A stretch of 64,000 nt of DNA from Agriterribacter humi (GCF_009192765.1 NZ_VOHQ01000004.1:248001-312000), one strand, 5' to 3'; shown: positions 34,741-43,464, numbered from the stretch's first letter. The notes: generated from the letters alone by a model not told the origin. Numbers and translations are program-made.

Positions 34741-35577
34741 ATGAATAAATCAATCACCATACTGGTGAATTGCACCGATGAGAAAGGTTTGATCTATAAG
34801 ATCACCCGTGTATTATATGAAAACGGGTTGAATATTGTAAAAAATAAGGAGTTTGTAGATGAAGATACCAATCGCTTCTTCATGCGCACCGAAGTGGAAG
34901 GGATAGCAGATGCAAAGGCATTGCTGGAAGCATTAACAAAAGTGCTTCCGCCCAATAGCCGGATAGAAGTAGTGCCCGACCGCAAAAAGAAACTGGTTAT
35001 ATTGGTTACCAAAGAAAATCATTGTTTGGGCGACCTGCTGATGCGCAATCATTTTAACGAATGGAATGCAGAGATAAAGGGAGTAATAAGCAACTATGCC
35101 CTGTTAAAGGATTTTACCGAAAGGTTCAACCTGCCCTATCATCATATTGCTGCAGAAGGATTTTCCCGGGAGGAACATGAACAATTGCTGATCAGCACCA
35201 TCAACAGCTATGCACCGGATTATATTGTATTGGCCAGGTATATGCGCATACTCACTCCTTCGTTTGTAAAACAGTACGATGGAAAAATAATCAACATCCA
35301 TCACTCTTTTTTGCCTGCTTTTATCGGCGCACATCCCTACCGCCAGGCCTACAACCGTGGTGTAAAGATCATTGGCGCCACTGCGCATTTCGTAAATAAT
35401 AATTTAGATGAAGGACCCATTATATGCCAGAACGTTATTCCTGTTGATCATTCGCAGAACGCAGCCGAAATGTCCCGCGCCGGCAAGGGTATAGAAAAAA
35501 TGGTACTGGTTCAGGCACTAAAGCTGGTGCTGGAAGACAGGGTAATGCTGAGCGGAAATAAAACGGTGATCTTTTAA
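34741..35577 (+). CDS. purU: formyltetrahydrofolate deformylase
   Basis: Hydrolyses 10-formyl-THF to formate and THF, balancing one-carbon pools and supplying formate for purine synthesis. The 278-residue protein has an N-terminal ACT domain (ILVNCTDEKGLIYKITRVL) and a formyltransferase-fold domain. The catalytic segment reads NIHHSFLPAFIGAHPYRQAY and then GATAHFVNNNLDEGPIICQ, with the Asn/His/Asp triad intact. The ATG at 34741 is used; the frame extends only three codons to a TTG. Confidence 0.95.
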   Translation: MNKSITILVNCTDEKGLIYKITRVLYENGLNIVKNKEFVDEDTNRFFMRTEVEGIADAKALLEALTKVLPPNSRIEVVPDRKKKLVILVTKENHCLGDLLMRNHFNEWNAEIKGVISNYALLKDFTERFNLPYHHIAAEGFSREEHEQLLISTINSYAPDYIVLARYMRILTPSFVKQYDGKIINIHHSFLPAFIGAHPYRQAYNRGVKIIGATAHFVNNNLDEGPIICQNVIPVDHSQNAAEMSRAGKGIEKMVLVQALKLVLEDRVMLSGNKTVIF

Positions 35578-35686
35578 TGAAGAACGGTTTAAAAGACCCG
35601 GAGAATCTGCCCGGAAAGCCTTTTGATGAGTAAAAAATGTTAAATGCTTTGAGCAGGTCCGTACCCCTCCGGCCATTTACACTTTA

Positions 35687-35719
35687 TTTGAACGCTGCCC
35701 AATAGAAGCTTTACTTTCA
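35687..35719 (+). promoter_or_regulatory. probable promoter of the dinD remnant
   Basis: TTTG (35687-35690), 21-bp spacer, TACTTTCA (35712-35719; two mismatches to TAnnTTTG). It lies 23 bp before the remnant ATG at 35743, so transcription may persist although the gene is gone. Confidence 0.35.
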
Positions 35720-35742
35720 CATCAACCATAAAACTAACCATT

Positions 35743-35811
35743 ATGAAAAAAGAACAGATCGCAGCATTATTTCAGCAGTTTGAACAAGCCGCTTACCAGT
35801 ACAACCGTTGA
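35743..35811 (+). pseudogene. dinD: fossil of a dinD gene (first 22 codons)
   Basis: ATG 35743 opens a 22-codon frame, MKKEQIAALFQQFEQAAYQY then NR and TGA. It reads like the start of DNA-damage-inducible protein D, where a KxEQIxxLFxxFEQAxY segment is followed by NGVECWSARDLQ. Here it stops directly after Asn-Arg, and none of the following sequence continues DinD. The 340-bp gap 35578-35917 holds nothing else but this remnant and the upstream elements of the next gene. Confidence 0.5.
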
Positions 35812-35891
35812 TAAATAGCCTCACCCAGCCATCAAAAGCAGAAAGATATTCCTGTCAATCCTTACTGATACATAAATCATTAGCATTGTAA

Positions 35892-35908
35892 TACTAATTA
35901 ATTTAGTA
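35892..35908 (+). promoter_or_regulatory. candidate operator TACTAA-N5-TTAGTA upstream of the EndoQ-like gene
   Basis: TACTAA (35892-35897), five bases, TTAGTA (35903-35908): a perfect inverted repeat ending 9 bp before the ATG. It overlaps a -7-like box (TAATTTAG, 35899-35906). The same 17-bp arrangement occurs at 45961-45977 before the S24 gene. Confidence 0.6.
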
Positions 35909-35917
35909 ACTTCGGTT

Positions 35918-37186
35918 ATGTTTTTTATCGCCGATCTGCATACACATTCGCATTATGCCGGAGCTACCAGTAAATTTCTCTGCCTGGAAACGATGTATCA
36001 GTGGGCATTGATAAAAGGTATTGATGTAGTGGGCACGGGCGACTTCACACATCCGGCATGGATAAAAGAGCTGGAGGAAAAGCTGCAGCCTGCCGGTAAC
36101 GGGTTTTTTACATTAAAGCAACTGCCGGAATTAACTGTGCTGCCCGGCGCAAAGCCACAGGGCAGAACGGTGTACTTCTGCCTGTCAACGGAAGTGAACT
36201 GCGAATATGCAGTAAACGGTAAACAGTATAAGAACCACCATTTAATATATGCCCCGGATTTTGAAACTGCCCGCCACATCAACAAAGCCCTTGCAGGCTA
36301 CGGCGATCTTTCATCCGACGGAAGGCCAACACTCTTGTTACCGGCGCATGAATTGTTGAAAATAGTATTGGATATTGCTCCCCGGGCCTTTTTTGTACCG
36401 GCGCATATATGGACACCCTGGTTTTCAACGCTGGGCTCAAAGAACGGGCATGCTTCGCTTCAGGATTGTTTTAAAGATGTTACGAACGAGCTGTTTGCTG
36501 TGGAAACAAGTCTTTCTGCGGATCCGCTCATGTGTCGGCGGTATGCAGAATTAGATGGGTTAACCCTGCTCTCCAACTCCGACGTGCACTCCGCCCACAA
36601 GCTGGGCAGGGAAGTGAATTTGCTCGATACAGCACAGGATTACGATGCGATGTTCAATGCCTTTAAAACAAAACAGGGTTTCTCCGGAACCTGGGAATAC
36701 TATCCGCAACGTGGCAAATACTTCAACGATGGTCACCGCAATTGCAATATATCATTTGGCGTAGAAGAAGTGCATGATGCTACTTGTCCTGTGTGCCGGA
36801 AGCCGTTGACCGTTGGCGTTGCGCACCGTGTGGAACAATTGGCCAACCGTAGCGAGCAGGAAGCAGCCGGTCAGGTTCAGCCTTTCAAATATGTATTGCC
36901 ATTGCCCGAAATATTTGCTGAGATCGCAGGCTTTAGCGAAAGCAGCTTAAAAGTAAACGCCCTGTATGTAAAAGCAATATCGCATTTTGGTACGGAGTTC
37001 AATATTTTGCACCAGGTGCCCATACAGGATATTCAACGTTATCATCATCAGCTATCCGTTGCTGTTGATCGCCTCCGTCAAAATAAAAAGCATTTCACCG
37101 CAGGTTATGACGGCGCTCATGGCCGCGTCTGGTTTTTTGATAAAACGGAATTAAATACAAAACCCGAACAGATGGTATTGTTTTAA
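35918..37186 (+). CDS. endonuclease Q-like PHP-domain protein
   Basis: A 422-residue protein with an N-terminal PHP metal site (DLHTHSHYAGATS, residues 6-18; GTGDFTHP; HHLIYAP; LSNSDVHSAHKLGRE). A zinc-finger-like cluster follows: Cys at about 275, 290 and 293 (NCNISFGVEEVHDATCPVC), and then a helical C-terminal domain (VAHRVEQLAN). This is the layout of endonuclease Q, which nicks DNA 5' of deaminated or abasic bases and was first studied in archaea. The gene is preceded by a candidate damage operator and a dinD fossil, both of which fit a repair role. Confidence 0.85.
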   Translation: MFFIADLHTHSHYAGATSKFLCLETMYQWALIKGIDVVGTGDFTHPAWIKELEEKLQPAGNGFFTLKQLPELTVLPGAKPQGRTVYFCLSTEVNCEYAVNGKQYKNHHLIYAPDFETARHINKALAGYGDLSSDGRPTLLLPAHELLKIVLDIAPRAFFVPAHIWTPWFSTLGSKNGHASLQDCFKDVTNELFAVETSLSADPLMCRRYAELDGLTLLSNSDVHSAHKLGREVNLLDTAQDYDAMFNAFKTKQGFSGTWEYYPQRGKYFNDGHRNCNISFGVEEVHDATCPVCRKPLTVGVAHRVEQLANRSEQEAAGQVQPFKYVLPLPEIFAEIAGFSESSLKVNALYVKAISHFGTEFNILHQVPIQDIQRYHHQLSVAVDRLRQNKKHFTAGYDGAHGRVWFFDKTELNTKPEQMVLF

Positions 37187-37248
37187 GGATCGCTCAGCCA
37201 TTGACGTTATGAGGTAACGCCCTGCATCCCTCAAAAATAATATTATTG

Positions 37249-37321
37249 AGCCAACTATCGGATTCGAACCGACGACCCTTTCATTACGAATGAAATGCTC
37301 TACCAGCTGAGCTAAGTTGGC
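37249..37321 (-). tRNA. tRNA-Thr(CGT)
   Basis: Complete cloverleaf on the minus strand: acceptor GCCAACT/AGTTGGC, D arm GCTC...GAGC, anticodon arm TTTCA-TTCGTAA-TGAAA with anticodon CGT (reads ACG), and T arm TCGG-TTCGAAT-CCGA. Discriminator U; no encoded CCA. Stands alone, just downstream of crcB on the same strand. Confidence 0.95.
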
Positions 37322-37387
37322 GTAATGTTATTGCTGCAAAATAATGATCAGCAATTAATTGTTGTACACTCCCATTGCCTGAAGCAG

Positions 37388-37759
37388 TTATTTGCCCACT
37401 GCCATTCCACCAATAGTGCACAGCAATCCGGCAAAAATACTTAAACCCGTATACAATGAAAACTGGAGATAATGTCCGTTTTTCAATAAATCTATATTCT
37501 CGTACGAAAAACTTGAAAAAGTAGTGTACCCGCCACAAAGCCCGGTAATTAAAAACAGCCGCCATTCCAAATTCAGCATATTGTTCCTGGAAGCCAGTGC
37601 ATAAAACAGTCCTATTAAAAAGCAGCCGGTAATGTTTACGATAAAGGTTCCGGCAGGAAATACCATAGTAGTGTGCCTGCTTATTGACCACTGCACTACA
37701 TAGCGCAGTATACTGCCAATACCACCACCAATTCCTATAAAGAGTAATTGTTTGAACAT
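37388..37759 (-). CDS. crcB: fluoride channel CrcB/Fluc
   Basis: Small inner-membrane fluoride exporter of 123 residues with four membrane helices; works as a dual-topology dimer. Conserved signatures are present: GIGGGIGSILRYVVQW near the start, VNITGCFLIGLFYAL (pore Asn), and GLCGGYTTFSSFSYEN (the TTFS Phe-box region). No fluoride (crcB) riboswitch is evident upstream; the 108-bp divergent gap to arsR is short. Confidence 0.93.
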   Translation of the reverse strand: MFKQLLFIGIGGGIGSILRYVVQWSISRHTTMVFPAGTFIVNITGCFLIGLFYALASRNNMLNLEWRLFLITGLCGGYTTFSSFSYENIDLLKNGHYLQFSLYTGLSIFAGLLCTIGGMAVGK

Positions 37760-37839
37760 ACCATTCTAAATAAAACCTTCCTACAAAAGGAGTACAAAAA
37801 AAAGAATATTCCCGGAAAACTTTTGATTTTTTAAAATTA

Positions 37840-37855
37840 ATCGTAATATTGCGAT
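37840..37855 (+). promoter_or_regulatory. ArsR operator 1
   Basis: ATCGTAATATTGCGAT, a palindrome of form ATCGnAATATTnCGAT, 13 bp upstream of arsR. It overlaps a -7-like box (TAATATTG). The same element precedes arsM at 38219-38234. Confidence 0.75.
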
Positions 37856-37867
37856 ATAATTACAACG

Positions 37868-38200
37868 ATGGGAGCAACAAAGGCAGAAGAATTTTCGGTA
37901 AAAGACAACAGGGTAGCAAAATATGCCAGGGCACTGGCGCATCCCGCACGTGTGGCCATATTGAAATTATTGATCAATAAGCAGTCCTGTATTTGTGGTG
38001 ATATCGTGGATGAACTGCCGCTGTCGCAAAGTACGGTATCACAGCATTTAAAAGAGCTGAAAGTCGCAGGTTTAATAAAAGGAGATATAGAAGGGGTGAA
38101 GGTTTGTTATTGTATAGATGAAACGGAATGGAACATCGCCAAAAATTACATAAGCGATTTGTTTTCGGCATATAAAGCCGTTGCCGGAAAATGCTGCTGA
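37868..38200 (+). CDS. arsR: ArsR/SmtB family metalloregulator
   Basis: A 110-residue winged-helix repressor that releases DNA on binding arsenite or antimonite. [22 protein letters not shown]. Candidate metal ligands are Cys in [14 protein letters not shown], within the alpha-3 region where ArsR type II proteins bind As(III), and the terminal GKCC. Preceded by a 16-bp palindrome (37840-37855). First gene of arsR-arsM-arsC. Confidence 0.94.
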   Translation: MGATKAEEFSVKDNRVAKYARALAHPARVAILKLLINKQSCICGDIVDELPLSQSTVSQHLKELKVAGLIKGDIEGVKVCYCIDETEWNIAKNYISDLFSAYKAVAGKCC

Positions 38201-38218
38201 TTTTTTTTGACTCAATCA

Positions 38219-38234
38219 ATCGTAATATTTCGAT
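38219..38234 (+). promoter_or_regulatory. ArsR operator 2, upstream of arsM
   Basis: ATCGTAATATTTCGAT, a palindrome identical to operator 1 except for one central-flank base. It lies 23 bp before the arsM ATG, so arsM-arsC may have their own ArsR-controlled start. Confidence 0.75.
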
Positions 38235-38257
38235 CATACACTTTAAATATTAAAAAT

Positions 38258-39106
38258 ATGCAAACGCAGGAACAACTAAAAGATATAGTAAGGCAGAAAT
38301 ACAGTGAAATAGCCTTGCAGGATAAAGAAGTAAATCAGTCCTCCTGTTGCGGCGCTGGTGGCTGTTCAACCGAAGTATACAATATTATGACCGATGATTA
38401 CAGCCAGGTGGAAGGATATGTGCCCGATGCCGATTTAGGGCTGGGTTGCGGACTGCCCACGCAGTTTGCCAAAATAAAGGAGGGCGATACGGTCATTGAT
38501 CTGGGCAGCGGCGCGGGTAATGATTGCTTTATTGCAAGAGCAGAAACCGGGGCAGCCGGTAAGGTAATTGGTATTGACTTTACACCCGCTATGATTGTAA
38601 AAGCAAAAGCAAACGCTGAAAACCTGGGCTATACCAATGTGGAATTCAGGCAGGGCGATATTGATAATATGCCTGTTGCCGCCGATGTAGCGGATGTTAT
38701 TGTAAGCAATTGCGTGCTTAACCTTGTGCCCGACAAAGCCAAAGTATTTAAAGAAATGTACAGGGTGCTGAAACCCGGCGGCCACTTCAGTATTTCAGAT
38801 ATTGTGCTGGTGGGCGAGCTTCCCGGTAATCTTAAAAAAGATGCCGAAATGTATGCGGGTTGCGTGGCAGGCGCCATTCAAAAGAAGGCATACCTGGAAT
38901 TGATACAGGCGAGTGGTTTTGAAAATATGGTTCTGCAAAAAGAAAAGCCCATCGTCATCCCGGCCGATATACTAAAGAACTATTTGAATGAAGATGAAAT
39001 GGCTGATTTTAAAGCAGGTCACACCGGTATATTCAGCATTACCGTATATGCTGAAAAGCCAGTAGAAGCAAAAGATACCTGCTGTGGTTCGGGATGCTGC
39101 CAGTAA
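38258..39106 (+). CDS. arsM: arsenite S-adenosylmethionine methyltransferase
   Basis: Methylates As(III) to volatile or less retained forms using SAM; 282 residues. SAM motif I is TVIDLGSGAGNDCFIA. The three As(III)-binding cysteines of ArsM are present: DLGLGCGLPTQ, VSNCVLNLVP and YAGCVAGAIQK. An extra CCGAGGCS near the N-terminus and a terminal CCGSGCCQ may bind arsenite or be scavenging sites. I chose the ATG at 38258, since an upstream in-frame start would overlap operator 2. Confidence 0.95.
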   Translation: MQTQEQLKDIVRQKYSEIALQDKEVNQSSCCGAGGCSTEVYNIMTDDYSQVEGYVPDADLGLGCGLPTQFAKIKEGDTVIDLGSGAGNDCFIARAETGAAGKVIGIDFTPAMIVKAKANAENLGYTNVEFRQGDIDNMPVAADVADVIVSNCVLNLVPDKAKVFKEMYRVLKPGGHFSISDIVLVGELPGNLKKDAEMYAGCVAGAIQKKAYLELIQASGFENMVLQKEKPIVIPADILKNYLNEDEMADFKAGHTGIFSITVYAEKPVEAKDTCCGSGCCQ

Positions 39107-39124
39107 TCATTTAAAGTTAAGGGA

Positions 39125-39541
39125 ATGAAGAAGATTTTAGTACTCTGTACGGGCAACAGTTGCCGCAGCCAGATAGCGGAAGGATACCTTGTGCATTTTG
39201 CAGGCGATAAAGCAGCAGTATACAGCGCAGGTATAGAAACGCATGGCGTAAACCCACGTGCGATAACGATTATGAAGGAAGATGGTATTGATATTTCAAA
39301 GCATACTTCCAATAATATGGAGGAATACCGGCGTATTGGGTTTGATTATATTATTACGGTTTGCGACAATGCCAGGGAACGCTGCCCGGTTTTTCCTTCA
39401 ACCGCACAGCAGTTTCATCATAATTTCCCGGATCCGGCAAAGGCAAAAGGTACTGAGGAAGAGATCATGCAGCAATTCAGAAATGTAAGAGATATGATTA
39501 AAGCGTATGCGGATGATTTTGTAAAAGAGAATATACAATAA
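39125..39541 (+). CDS. arsC: arsenate reductase, LMW-PTP/thioredoxin type
   Basis: Reduces arsenate to arsenite in the cytosol; 138 residues. The phosphatase-like P-loop is CTGNSCRSQIAEG (CX5R). The redox pair reads CDNARERCPVFP, giving the three-cysteine relay of the Staphylococcus pI258 type, which is regenerated by thioredoxin. Third gene of the operon, 18 bp after arsM. The operon visible here has no ArsB or Acr3 efflux pump. Confidence 0.96.
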   Translation: MKKILVLCTGNSCRSQIAEGYLVHFAGDKAAVYSAGIETHGVNPRAITIMKEDGIDISKHTSNNMEEYRRIGFDYIITVCDNARERCPVFPSTAQQFHHNFPDPAKAKGTEEEIMQQFRNVRDMIKAYADDFVKENIQ

Positions 39542-39599
39542 CCAGGGCCTGTGTAGGCTTCATGCATATCTTTAGCATTACCGGTGACAGCTATTTTTA

Positions 39600-39646
39600 G
39601 CTGCAGATTCGCAGAAGATTTCTGTGAATCTGCAGCAGTTTTTTTT
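39600..39646 (+). terminator. terminator of the ars operon
   Basis: GCTGCAGATTC (39600-39610) pairs perfectly with GAATCTGCAGC (39626-39636). An inner GCAGAA/TTCTGT extends the stem to about 17 bp, and eight T follow (39639-39646). Confidence 0.9.
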
Positions 39647-39716
39647 AAAATAGGTATACTACAGGCAGCATGGTCATGTCTGCATACTAAATTTCATGTG
39701 CTGTTTTGCTTTGTAA

Positions 39717-40292
39717 TCAGCCGTTTTTATTTTCTTCTTTGAATTTTTTATCGGCCGCAGCCGCTTTTTCAAAGTCAAGTACAACACCGTTAATGCAGTA
39801 TCGCAGGCCGGTCGGCGGCGGTCCATCTTCAAATACGTGCCCCAGGTGACTTTTACAGCGCCCACACATCACTTCAGTTCTTTCCATACCTGCTGTATTG
39901 TCCGGAGCATAAATTATACTGCCTTTGGTAACAGGCTCGTAAAAACTGGGCCAGCCGCACCCGCTTTCAAATTTGGTATCGCTTCTGAATAAGGGATTGC
40001 CGCAAGCCGCACAATAATAGGTTCCCACATCGCTGAACTTTTCGTACTTACTGCTCCATGGTCTTTCCGTTCCTTTTTGCCTCGCTATATAATAAACGTC
40101 TTCGGGCAAAACTTTTTTCCACTCTTCATCACTTAACACAACCTTCGACTTGTCGGAGCGGGAGTACACTTTGTTTTTATTATTTGTATTATCCATATGT
40201 GCTGATGATTTTTTTTGAGGTGGTTGCGAAAAACTACACTGGCAAAAGATCATGGGCGCGAATAACAACGTAAAAAGAGGTTTTATATGCAT
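39717..40292 (-). CDS. msrB: peptide-methionine (R)-S-oxide reductase MsrB, exported
   Basis: Repairs methionine-R-sulfoxide; 191 residues. The zinc site uses CAACGNPL and CGRCKSHLGHVF, and the catalytic cysteine is in LRYCINGVVLDF. An N-terminal signal (MHIKPLFTLLFAPMIFCQCS) points to the envelope, possibly as a lipoprotein. The usual resolving Cys position must be checked by alignment. The ATG at 40292 is fixed by a perfect -7 box at 40316-40323. Divergent from a MarR-type regulator, 144 bp away. Confidence 0.95.
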   Translation of the reverse strand: MHIKPLFTLLFAPMIFCQCSFSQPPQKKSSAHMDNTNNKNKVYSRSDKSKVVLSDEEWKKVLPEDVYYIARQKGTERPWSSKYEKFSDVGTYYCAACGNPLFRSDTKFESGCGWPSFYEPVTKGSIIYAPDNTAGMERTEVMCGRCKSHLGHVFEDGPPPTGLRYCINGVVLDFEKAAAADKKFKEENKNG

Positions 40293-40315
40293 GATCTGTG
40301 ATTTTGACTTTAAAA

Positions 40316-40323
40316 CAAATTTA
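40316..40323 (-). promoter_or_regulatory. -7 promoter element of msrB
   Basis: The minus strand reads TAAATTTG, full match to TAnnTTTG. Start near 40310 gives an 18-nt leader to ATG 40292 and excludes the in-frame ATG at 40337. Confidence 0.5.
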
Positions 40324-40436
40324 CGAAACAATATCAACTACGTTATGTACGATGTTTGACCAAAAAAAATCAACCTCTTTTTTAATATAATGTTAAAAAT
40401 GGTTTAAAAATATATTTTTGCAGCAAAACCATCAGC

Positions 40437-40892
40437 ATGTCCTTAGAAGATGATATCCGCCAACCTTCGTTCCGCAATGAGCACCAAAAAGGCATTATCA
40501 ACATGATCTATACCTGTAACTGGATCATGGCGCGGCAGAAAAATTTTTTCGATCAGGAAAATATTACGCTTCAGCAATTCAATATTCTGCGCATACTCAG
40601 GGGTTCTTATCCAAAGCCTATTTCTACACTTCAGATCAGGGAAAGAATGCTGGATAAAATGAGCGACACCAGCCGTATTGTAGACCGGCTGGTTATAAAA
40701 GACCTGGCAACTAAAAAACCCTCCCTCACCGATAAACGCCTTGTAGACATTGCCATTACCTCAAAGGGCATTGCTATGCTGGAACGTTTGGATCGAAAAA
40801 ATGAAGAAATGGATTCCCTTTTACAAGCGCTCTCGGAGCATGAAGTAAAAATACTGAACCAACTGTTAGATAAGATCAGGAAGCCGGATTGA
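40437..40892 (+). CDS. MarR family transcriptional regulator
   Basis: A 151-residue winged-helix dimer. The HTH and wing read ENITLQQFNILRILRG, then ISTLQIRERMLDKMSDTSR, and the wing DLATKKPSLTDKRLVDIAIT. A -7 box (TATTTTTG) lies at 40413-40420. Divergent from msrB, which makes an oxidative-stress ligand or Cys sensing conceivable, but no cysteine pair is evident. Overlaps nothing upstream; the next gene begins about 40 bp later. Confidence 0.9.
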   Translation: MSLEDDIRQPSFRNEHQKGIINMIYTCNWIMARQKNFFDQENITLQQFNILRILRGSYPKPISTLQIRERMLDKMSDTSRIVDRLVIKDLATKKPSLTDKRLVDIAITSKGIAMLERLDRKNEEMDSLLQALSEHEVKILNQLLDKIRKPD

Positions 40893-40930
40893 TGTATCTT
40901 CCGCTTTATTTATTCCTTTATAATTGCTGC

Positions 40931-42490
40931 ATGAAAGTTCTGCTTATTTTCTGGGCTGCTGTTTGTCCTTTTGTTTTTTGCGCTGCACAACCTAAATATG
41001 AGTTTCGTGCCGCATGGATCGCTACTGTAGACAATATTGATTGGCCGTCAAAGGGAAATTACAATTCCGACAGCCAGAAAGCGGAGTATAAGAAACTGCT
41101 GGATATGCATGTACAAAATGGCATGAATGCGGTTATTGTGCAGATCCGTCCCGCAACAGATGCTTTCTATCCTTCGCCTTATGAACCCTGGAGCGAATGG
41201 CTTACGGGTAAGCAGGGCCGCCCTCCCGTGCCCTATTATGATCCACTGCAGTTTATGATTGAAGAAGCCCATAAAAGAGGACTCGAATTTCATGCCTGGT
41301 GCAATCCTTACAGGGCGGAATTACAGATCGGCAAATCCTCTATTTCACCCACCCATATTACCAAAGTGCATCCCGAATGGTTTGTGGCTTATGGAGGGAA
41401 AAGGTATTTTGATCCGGGTAACAAGGAGGCGCAGGAATTTGTGGTGAATGTGATCCGCGATATTGTTAGCCGTTATGATGTGGATGCCCTTCACTTTGAC
41501 GATTATTTTTACCCTTACAGGATTGCCGGACAGGAATTCCCGGATGATAAAACCTACGCCCAATATGGTTCGGGTATGGACAGGGGCGACTGGCGAAGGG
41601 GTAATGTAGATTCTATCATTGTTAAACTGCACCGCGGGATAAGGCAGGAAAATCCGCATTGCAAATTTGGTATCAGTCCTTTTGGGGTATGGCGCAACAA
41701 AGACAGGGACAGCCTGGGAAGTGATACCAAAGCCGGGCAAACCAATTACGATGACCTGTATGCCGACATATTATTGTGGTTGCGGGAAGGATACATTGAT
41801 TACGTAGTGCCCCAGTTGTACTGGGAGCATGGCCACAGAGCGGCGCCGTATGAAGTGCTGGTAGACTGGTGGAGCCGGCACAGCTATGGCAAACATTGTT
41901 ATATAGGATTAGGTATTTATAAAGCAGGGAGCAATGTACGCTGGCGCGACAGGAATATCATTCCCATGCAAATACGCGATGCAAGATCATACAGCACCAT
42001 ACAGGGGCAGGTTTATTTCAGCAGTAAATCTTTTTTGAAAAACCCTAACGGGTGGAACGACAGTTTGCAGCAGCATTACTATAAATATCCTGCTTTAATT
42101 CCTCCCATGCCGTGGATAGACAGCATACCGCCCAAACCCCCGGTAATCAATACCATCAGCAGCGAAGGAAAAGGATCTGAACAACAGGTCAGGATCAATA
42201 CGGCATATATTGATACAGACAAAAGGCTGCGTCAATTTGCTTTATATGTTTTTCCTTCTTTGGAAAATACCGATATCTCCAATAAAGCGCCATTGCAGAT
42301 CATTCCATCTACTACAGATTCAGCAGATTGCGTGTTGACATTATCGTTGTTGCCACAGCCGCTTTCTTCAGGTAAGGAATTATACATTGGTATTACCGCG
42401 GTAGATATTAACAATGTGGAAAGTGAGATCAGCATACTGCAAAAATTGGAAAGGGCAAATGAAAAATCCGATTGGGAAATAGTGAGGTGA
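40931..42490 (+). CDS. secreted GHL10 family glycosidase-like protein
   Basis: A 519-residue secreted protein of the GHL10 (formerly DUF187) group. The signal peptide ends PFVFCAAQPK. The TIM-barrel domain has RAAWIATVDNIDWPSKG, then VQIRPATDAFYPSPYEPWS, HAWCNPYRAE, LHFDDYFYPY and GISPFGVWRN; the Asp pair of HFDDYF is the likely catalytic region. A small beta-sandwich domain follows (about 410-510). Substrate not known for most members; some act on peptidoglycan-derived glycans. ATG 40931 gives a clean signal peptide. Confidence 0.9.
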   Translation: MKVLLIFWAAVCPFVFCAAQPKYEFRAAWIATVDNIDWPSKGNYNSDSQKAEYKKLLDMHVQNGMNAVIVQIRPATDAFYPSPYEPWSEWLTGKQGRPPVPYYDPLQFMIEEAHKRGLEFHAWCNPYRAELQIGKSSISPTHITKVHPEWFVAYGGKRYFDPGNKEAQEFVVNVIRDIVSRYDVDALHFDDYFYPYRIAGQEFPDDKTYAQYGSGMDRGDWRRGNVDSIIVKLHRGIRQENPHCKFGISPFGVWRNKDRDSLGSDTKAGQTNYDDLYADILLWLREGYIDYVVPQLYWEHGHRAAPYEVLVDWWSRHSYGKHCYIGLGIYKAGSNVRWRDRNIIPMQIRDARSYSTIQGQVYFSSKSFLKNPNGWNDSLQQHYYKYPALIPPMPWIDSIPPKPPVINTISSEGKGSEQQVRINTAYIDTDKRLRQFALYVFPSLENTDISNKAPLQIIPSTTDSADCVLTLSLLPQPLSSGKELYIGITAVDINNVESEISILQKLERANEKSDWEIVR

Positions 42491-42516
42491 GCGTGAAAGT
42501 TTGAAAAAAGCTACAA

Positions 42517-43350
42517 TTAAAAAATAAACTTCATTCCCCCTGATTTGTTATTGGCAACTTTTTGCGAATTATTTTGTACAGGATTTTGCGAAGTCTGATG
42601 CATTTCCTGTTTCATCCTGTTGATAGAGGTCTGAATAAAAAAAGATGATATTACATTTAAATCATTGTGCTTATGTGAAAACTTAAGTGCATTAATATAC
42701 TCCTCTTTTTGTTTTGCTTCGATGATAACATATGGGTGGCCGGCTTTAGCCAGAATAAAATTTGACAAGAGTCGTCCAAGTCTGCCGTTACCATCAGGAA
42801 ATGGATGGAGATAGATAAAATATTTGTGGAATTTGGCAGCTATTTCAATTGGATGGACTGTTTTTTTTTCTAATGCTGCTTGTGTCTGCTCCATTAAAGC
42901 CGGCACGTTGGCGATGCTGGTTTCATGATCAGGAAATATGGTGTCGCCTGCTGCCATCCTTGATTTGGTATATTCTCCCGGTGCATAACCTTTGGTATAT
43001 TGAATCGTATTATTAGTAAGCAGCTTATGCGTATCTACCAGCAATTGTTCTGTCAGAGGTAATTCCAGGTTAGTAAACAGGTATTCAAAAGCTTTAAAGT
43101 GGTCTAAGATTTCATAGGCTTCAAGCATGGATTTATTCTGAAGCTTCAGATTAAGCCCATGCTCTTTCAGTTCCTTTGTGTCGTTGACAGAAAAGCTGTT
43201 GCCTTCTATCGCGCATGAATGAGCTGAAAGGAGGATTTCATTGTATTCAAAAAGGGTTTCTTTGGAAAATGTGGATGTTACTCGTTTGTATTGTTCAAGC
43301 GTTGATTGATACTCAGTTAAGAGCTTTTCTATTGTATGATCATTACTCAT
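42517..43350 (-). CDS. Fic family protein (class II, self-inhibited)
   Basis: A 277-residue Fic enzyme that should transfer AMP (or another nucleotide group) to a protein hydroxyl. The active-site motif is canonical: HPFPDGNGRLGR at about 178-189. The inhibitory helix motif SCAIEGN (S45, E49, G50) is N-terminal, which marks class II Fic proteins whose glutamate blocks ATP until relieved. A flexible Gln/Asn-rich tail follows. No antitoxin gene is adjacent, so a toxin-antitoxin role is not shown. Confidence 0.93.
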   Translation of the reverse strand: MSNDHTIEKLLTEYQSTLEQYKRVTSTFSKETLFEYNEILLSAHSCAIEGNSFSVNDTKELKEHGLNLKLQNKSMLEAYEILDHFKAFEYLFTNLELPLTEQLLVDTHKLLTNNTIQYTKGYAPGEYTKSRMAAGDTIFPDHETSIANVPALMEQTQAALEKKTVHPIEIAAKFHKYFIYLHPFPDGNGRLGRLLSNFILAKAGHPYVIIEAKQKEEYINALKFSHKHNDLNVISSFFIQTSINRMKQEMHQTSQNPVQNNSQKVANNKSGGMKFIF

Positions 43351-43464
43351 TATGTGACGGTATACTATTAATGTACAATAAAAACGTGATTTTCAAAGAT
43401 TTGTTTTGATGCAAAGTTAGGCAATTATGAATGTTATGTTTAGCAGTCATAGTAAGGATTTATG

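Noticed and set aside
42517-43350. Fic gene as part of a toxin-antitoxin pair
   Set aside because: The inhibitory SxxxEGN motif is within the protein itself and no small antitoxin gene is adjacent.
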